Source: Gracilibacillus kekensis (GTDB taxonomy: Bacteria > Bacillota > Bacilli > Bacillales > Amphibacillaceae). Taken from it: DNA of 64,000 bases. The notes beneath the pieces are model-generated. The model had not been told where the DNA came from, did no database searches, and saw only the letters and a program-made list of their open reading frames with translations. Shown here in pieces: positions 60,337 to 64,000 of this stretch. Positions within the stretch are counted from its first letter, which is position 1, and every line of letters starts with the position of its first letter. Position numbers and translations under genes: made by a program. The DNA is taken from NCBI RefSeq assembly GCF_900143085.1, contig NZ_FRCZ01000002.1, forward strand, positions 248,001-312,000, in the 5' to 3' direction.

Positions 60337-60844
60337 ATGGGATTAACGACACTATTGTAGTGGTAATTATGAGATTTTATATGTGCTTTGCTACCGCTTC
60401 GGCTTGTCGGCTTCCCTTTCTGCGGGTTTTTCTCCTCAGCTAACTTTTTAAGCAAAGGGCACTTAAAAAGTGGATCTTCGGATAAAACATCCCGCAGGAG
60501 TGGAAGCCGACGCCGGCGCTTTTTTATACTCTGCAACTCAAGCAAGAATAATCATGTTGGCGTATTTACTATTTCCTTTTCAATCTATAGTTAGATCATT
60601 TTTATTAATATAAGCTGGCTTATTGTCTAATTGTAATAATCCAAAAATATTCGCATTTACAATAATTGTAGAGTCCCCCTAAGCGTAGGCGGCCACTTCC
60701 ACTCCTGTGAGATCGTTTTCCCTGAAGATCCACTTTTCCATGCGGTTTTTGCTTGAAAAAGTTAGCTGAAGGGCAAGCCGTAGCGGATTCTACCCACATA
60801 CATCATCTCATAATGACTACAAAAGTTATGTCGCATAATCTTTC
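60337..60844. repeat. MITE-like nested-hairpin element, copy E
   Basis: About 508 bp between hpf and fliT. The left end (GGGATTAACGACAC then GTGGTAATTATGAGATTTTA) and the right end read inward (AAGATTATGCGACATAAC then GTAGTCATTATGAGATGAT) share the copy B terminal motif. The left arm (about 60395-60517) has inner stem ACTTTTTAAG (60443-60452)/CTTAAAAAGT (60462-60471). The right arm (about 60675-60785) is decayed: ACTTTTCCATG against CTTGAAAAAGT. No gene. Confidence 0.78.
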
Positions 60845-60871
60845 TTATGCACAGGAAATTGTTGACTGTAC

Positions 60872-60903
60872 AAAAATAAAGACCACTGCGCATCAGTGGT
60901 CTT
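60872..60903 (-). terminator. terminator of the flaG-fliS-fliT genes
   Basis: AAGACCACTG (60879-60888) pairs with CAGTGGTCTT (60894-60903), then TATTTTTG on minus. It starts right at the fliT stop. Confidence 0.8.
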
Positions 60904-60904
60904 G

Positions 60905-61258
60905 TTATTTCTTGGAATCAAGAAACCTTCCGTCAAAGCTTGCGACGTTTTTATATGGATTTAAATAGGAATTATTAGATCGTGGTTGTTTTTTTGCATT
61001 ACGAATATCTTTCTTTAAATGTTGATATACTTGCTCCATGGAATTGGATAATTGCTGGTCCAATACTAGCGCCTCTTTACCAAGCTCTTGTTCGGAGGTT
61101 GAAAAAGGACCTTTGATTTGTTTCGTGATAATTTCTCTTTCTTCGATCAATTGATTAATAGTTTCAATTGCCTTTTCCCGTTGTTCATTTTTTAATGGTT
61201 TTTCCAAAAGCTTGATCATTTTCTCGGTTTTTTCAATATATTTGCCAATTGCATCCAT
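60905..61258 (-). CDS. fliT: FliT-like flagellar chaperone
   Basis: 117 residues, helical and charged (EKTEKMIKLLEKPLKNEQREKAIETINQLIEEREII). Weakly conserved, as FliT usually is; assignment rests on size, helix content and position directly after fliS, sharing TAATG with its stop. FliT is normally the export chaperone for FliD. No known motif confirms binding. Confidence 0.75.
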   Translation of the reverse strand: MDAIGKYIEKTEKMIKLLEKPLKNEQREKAIETINQLIEEREIITKQIKGPFSTSEQELGKEALVLDQQLSNSMEQVYQHLKKDIRNAKKQPRSNNSYLNPYKNVASFDGRFLDSKK

Positions 61259-61656
61259 TAGGCGTTAACACCTTGCCCATATTGACGGATTCGCTCTTGC
61301 TTGATAACTTCTTTCCAAGTATCACGAAAATCCTGAATAATCTCTCTCGCTTGTTCGAGTTGATCCAGATCGTTTTTTACGTTTGCTTGTGTTAGAGCAT
61401 GATAAGCGAAATCATATAATGGCATAATCTCTTTGGTAATTGGGGCTTCTTGATCTAACGTTACCATCAATTCCCGTATGATATTTTGCGTTTTTTGAAT
61501 CATCACATTTTTAGTTTCATGTTCATTATTTTCAATAGCTTTTTTGGCTTGCTTGATAAATTTTAAGCAACCATTGTATAACATTAAGGTTAATTCACCT
61601 GGTGTTGCTGTGTTGACTGAATTATTCTGGTATGCTTGATATTGCTGGTAAGCCAT
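61258..61656 (-). CDS. fliS: flagellin export chaperone FliS
   Basis: 132 residues. MAYQQYQAYQNNSVNTATPG and ELTLMLYNGCLKFIKQAKKA are the FliS hallmark at the N-terminus, then MVTLDQEAPITKEIMPLYDF. It binds flagellin C-termini in the cytoplasm before export. It is in a flaG-fliS-fliT unit; fliD, which normally lies before fliS, is absent. Confidence 0.95.
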   Translation of the reverse strand: MAYQQYQAYQNNSVNTATPGELTLMLYNGCLKFIKQAKKAIENNEHETKNVMIQKTQNIIRELMVTLDQEAPITKEIMPLYDFAYHALTQANVKNDLDQLEQAREIIQDFRDTWKEVIKQERIRQYGQGVNA

Positions 61657-61683
61657 AAATCGGACGCTCCTCTAGTATCTTTC

Positions 61684-62046
61684 TTAAATTTTTTCATCTA
61701 CTATAAATCCCATTAATTCTGCCATGGATGCATAAACATCTAACAGTTTTTTAGGTGGGATCTCTCTTACAACCTCTTCCGTTTGTTCGTCAACTACTGT
61801 GACATAATAACGGTCTAATTTATCGTGCAACTCATAACGAATACTCGTATTAGATGGTTCTAAAAATGAATTAAGACCATCGACCATACTTTTTGCCTGC
61901 TCTCTCGACAATTCTTCCTGTCCATTCAATAATTTTATTTTTTCTTGTTCATGGTTATTGGATCGCTCTCTTGCGGATGTGGATTGCTCAATTGTCTGTT
62001 CTGTTTGCATGAGTGGAGACCCAGTGATCATTTTACCAACTTCCAT
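61684..62046 (-). CDS. flaG: FlaG-family flagellar protein (YvyC-like)
   Basis: 120 residues from ATG 62046; a longer start at 62058 coincides with the GGAG site and is less likely. A Gln/Glu-rich N-terminus precedes the FlaG domain: MVDGLNSFLEPSNTSIRYEL, YVTVVDEQTEEVVREIPPKK and AELMGFIVDEKI. FlaG influences filament length in other species. 27 bases before fliS. Confidence 0.88.
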   Translation of the reverse strand: MEVGKMITGSPLMQTEQTIEQSTSARERSNNHEQEKIKLLNGQEELSREQAKSMVDGLNSFLEPSNTSIRYELHDKLDRYYVTVVDEQTEEVVREIPPKKLLDVYASMAELMGFIVDEKI

Positions 62047-62137
62047 GACAAAATTCATCTCCTTATTCAGTTGTTTATTTTATTATCGGATTATGTTTCG
62101 AAAAGGTTTAGTTTTTTCTAAAATAAACCTAATATAT

Positions 62138-62172
62138 ACATAAAAGGAATCCAGATTATCCAGATTCCTTTT
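62138..62172 (-). terminator. terminator downstream of the DUF4129 gene
   Basis: AAAAGGAATC (62142-62151) pairs with GATTCCTTTT (62163-62172), followed on minus by ATG-rich A/T sequence. It separates the DUF58/DUF4129 unit from flaG. Apart from this, 62059-62339 shows no gene. Confidence 0.65.
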
Positions 62173-62339
62173 CATGTTTATCCTTTTAGGCACGTCCTAT
62201 AAATTCATTATTATCGGACAATCCCATCACATGTTTAATAGAGCAAAAATATCATATTGGAATATGTGCCTTCAACTCAGAGGAAGTTTCACATAGAAAA
62301 CTGATGAAATAGGAATTTTTTTACTAATACATTAGACAG

Positions 62340-63650
62340 TTATTTTTGTTCTTTTAACTTTCGCCATATCTCGCATAACGGCTGTTCATCCTCCTGTGCT
62401 ATATTTTTATTTCCATACCGTATATCGTCATACATATTTTCAAGTCTTTTCAGCAATTGATCTTTTTCATTTAAAGCTAAGACTTCATGAGCTGTAAGTG
62501 ACGCTCGCCACTTTTCTTGTTTTTTTAAATCAAGAGCAACTAAGCGATATAAAAATCGCACTTTCTCTTCTTTCGTCATTTGTTCAAATTTCGGCTTACT
62601 CTTTGTTATTCTTCGAAAAGCTTCACCTATTTTTTCCTGATTTTCTTTACGCCATTTTCTCCAATCAAACAAGTTCTCCTTTTCATCCTGATAGTCAGTT
62701 GTTTCAGCTAAATCTCTCTTACCGGTGATGTTTTTGATTATTGCCCAAAGAGAACGAACAATCCGTTTTAGCAAATCTCGGGATTTCTTAAATAATAATG
62801 CAAGGAACAACAATACTAAGCAAATCGCCATAACAATACCAATGATATACATAATTTGGTCTGTCCAACCAGCAAATTTTGAAGGCTCTGACTCCGCTTG
62901 TGGAAAAGCAGGCATCTCATTTGCTTGTGGTTCATCCTGAATTGGTTCGGAATCATTTCCAAATAAAGAAGCGAACCACATCACTGATTCAATCATCGAC
63001 CGTACACCATTGTAAACCGCTGCCTGTACTACTTGAAAATTAGTAATCGCAAAAACTAAAAAGAGTGTTAATACTAAATAAATTCGATTTAATCTTGTAA
63101 TTTCCCCACCAATCTTTTTCTTTTTACCACTTGCTAAAGATTCCTTTTGTAAATGCTCTTGATTAGTGATAAACAGCATGATGATAATAAATAAGAAACC
63201 AACATAACTAATTTGAGATTGATAGGCTGCTAGCGTATCCAGATTAATAAACAAAATGTATCCAACAAAATATATAGGCATACTGACTGCCCAAAATATT
63301 CGGCTCGGTAATATATCTTCCCATTCATTTTCAGCATGCTGAATTCCTCTGAATGATACAACAAATCCTATTAATATTCCGGGAATAAGAGACCAAACAG
63401 AGGTCATTACCAACATATTTGTAAATATTGTCAACACAATGGCTATAACCAATACATTCCAGCGATTTTTAATCAACAGACGAACAAAATAACAGGCGAC
63501 AAACAATGCCAATAAAGCTATATACCAGAAGTATCTGTCCGGCGTATCGAAAAAAAGCACCGCCACTAACAAAAAAACAGGAAAGAATCCGATAAATTCC
63601 ACGACTCCATGGAAAATCGAGGCAAGGTGATTTCTTATGTTAACTGGCAT
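62340..63650 (-). CDS. polytopic membrane protein with C-terminal DUF4129 domain
   Basis: 436 residues from ATG 63650, which overlaps the upstream stop; the frame to 63677 overlaps more and is less likely. About six membrane segments (first 215 residues), an extracytoplasmic Pro/Glu/Gln stretch, another segment (TDQIMYIIGIVMAICLVLLF, about 275-295) and a soluble DUF4129-like end (KVRFLYRLVALDLKKQEKWR, ASLTAHEVLALN). It occupies the place of TgpA-like transglutaminases after DUF58, but no Cys-His-Asp transglutaminase core is visible. Function unknown. Confidence 0.75.
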   Translation of the reverse strand: MPVNIRNHLASIFHGVVEFIGFFPVFLLVAVLFFDTPDRYFWYIALLALFVACYFVRLLIKNRWNVLVIAIVLTIFTNMLVMTSVWSLIPGILIGFVVSFRGIQHAENEWEDILPSRIFWAVSMPIYFVGYILFINLDTLAAYQSQISYVGFLFIIIMLFITNQEHLQKESLASGKKKKIGGEITRLNRIYLVLTLFLVFAITNFQVVQAAVYNGVRSMIESVMWFASLFGNDSEPIQDEPQANEMPAFPQAESEPSKFAGWTDQIMYIIGIVMAICLVLLFLALLFKKSRDLLKRIVRSLWAIIKNITGKRDLAETTDYQDEKENLFDWRKWRKENQEKIGEAFRRITKSKPKFEQMTKEEKVRFLYRLVALDLKKQEKWRASLTAHEVLALNEKDQLLKRLENMYDDIRYGNKNIAQEDEQPLCEIWRKLKEQK

Positions 63651-64000
63651 GTGCCTCACCACCTTTTTTTCTATCATCTAATAAAACCACTTCCACTGCA
63701 TTACCGTTACTCTCTAATTTAGCTATATTTCTTTCCATTTTTTCAGTACGATTAAGGGTGAAAATAATAATATCTGTTTTGGTTAAGCCATTCTCAACAT
63801 CCTCCTGCAAAAAAGCCCTGAAATTACGGCTACGATCCATTTTAACTTTTGCAATGGCATCCAAAATATAGGCAGCCTGCTGACCACTATTGGACGGTTC
63901 TACCCGAATAGAAGGTTTAATTCGTTCTGTCGTGTTTGTAAATGGTTCCACATAATAGCCATTACAGCCAAAGCCTGTTGATATCCCTTGTTCAATTGCA
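63640..64000 (-). CDS. DUF58-family protein, C-terminal part (runs off window)
   Basis: 120 residues are visible and the frame stays open to the window edge, so the apparent GTG/ATG at 63951 is internal. Segments AIEQGISTGFGCNGYYVEP and AAYILDAIAKVKMD, then TKTDIIIFTLNRTEKMERNI, fit the vWA-like C-terminus of DUF58 proteins. These are usually encoded with a MoxR-type ATPase and a TgpA-type membrane protein, which fits the neighbouring DUF4129 gene. The stop overlaps the next start. Confidence 0.75.
   Translation of the reverse strand, partial: AIEQGISTGFGCNGYYVEPFTNTTERIKPSIRVEPSNSGQQAAYILDAIAKVKMDRSRNFRAFLQEDVENGLTKTDIIIFTLNRTEKMERNIAKLESNGNAVEVVLLDDRKKGGEAHAS

Noticed and set aside
63640-63951. 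Separate 103-codon gene starting at 63951
   Set aside because: The frame stays open to the window edge and the upstream codons continue a DUF58-like sequence, so the start is internal.

Overview
The window is a low-GC Gram-positive chromosome segment. Gene content and order match the Bacillaceae core: cggR-gap-pgk, clpP/crh/whiA/yvcK/rapZ/trxB, ppaX/lgt/hprK, uvrBA, minJ/ctpB/ftsXE/prfB/secA/hpf, and a late flagellar cluster. Crh, HPrK, a CtsR operator and a bacillithiol deacetylase all fit. Many acidic proteins and the repeat types suggest a salt-tolerant genus in the Oceanobacillus/Gracilibacillus/Virgibacillus neighbourhood; the genus is inference. Almost everything is on the minus strand. 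Exceptions are clpP, one tRNA-Arg, a ketopantoate-reductase-family gene and a SWIM/SNF2 helicase.

Layout. 1-3.1 kb: glycolytic operon under a CggR operator. 3.6-4.6 kb: lactate dehydrogenase. 4.8-13 kb: accessory sugar region with a very large secreted multidomain protein (ThuA, sugar dehydrogenase, PKD, carbohydrate-binding, discoidin, FIMAH) and a ribose-type ABC transporter operon. 13-14.6 kb: a membrane-anchored CxxC thioredoxin-like protein and an orphan TasA/camelysin-type protein. 15.3-23.2 kb: sulfur/methionine region with three SAM-I (S-box) riboswitches. Two lie in tandem ahead of metY-ssuA-ssuC-ssuB-acs-like genes and one ahead of a catalytically degenerate FMN-dehydrogenase relative. 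23.4-34.9 kb: tRNA-Arg, clpP, and the crh/whiA/yvcK/rapZ, trxB/TPR and yvoF/ppaX/lgt/hprK groups. 35.6-42.6 kb: yvlD/yvlC, bshB2/yojF and an SOS-boxed uvrBA. 43.3-60.2 kb: prfC, SNF2 helicase, minJ, ctpB, an EnvC-like M23 protein, ftsX/ftsE, yvjA, prfB with its programmed frameshift, secA and hpf. 60.9-64 kb: fliT/fliS/flaG without the usual fliD, then DUF4129 and DUF58 proteins.

The most unusual material is non-coding. Five elements of about 415-510 bp (near 3.1, 23.6, 35.1, 42.8 and 60.3 kb) have terminal inverted repeats, two internal hairpin arms in opposite orientation and no coding capacity. Every copy sits just past the 3' end of a gene and most abut an intrinsic terminator. Their inner stems change by compensating substitutions between copies, and one copy carries a swapped arm. 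Two other intergenic regions hold arrays phased at almost exactly two helical turns: a 21-bp array that inverts at its centre (31.5-31.7 kb) and a 20/21-bp alternating array (37.4-37.6 kb).

Functionally, the sulfur region reads as one plan. SAM shortage opens transcription of MetY (homocysteine synthesis, releasing acetate), a sulfonate-type importer for sulfur, and an acetyl-CoA-synthetase-type enzyme that could recycle the acetate. The division block (minJ, ctpB, M23 protein, ftsX, ftsE) groups cell-wall hydrolase control with Min-system placement.
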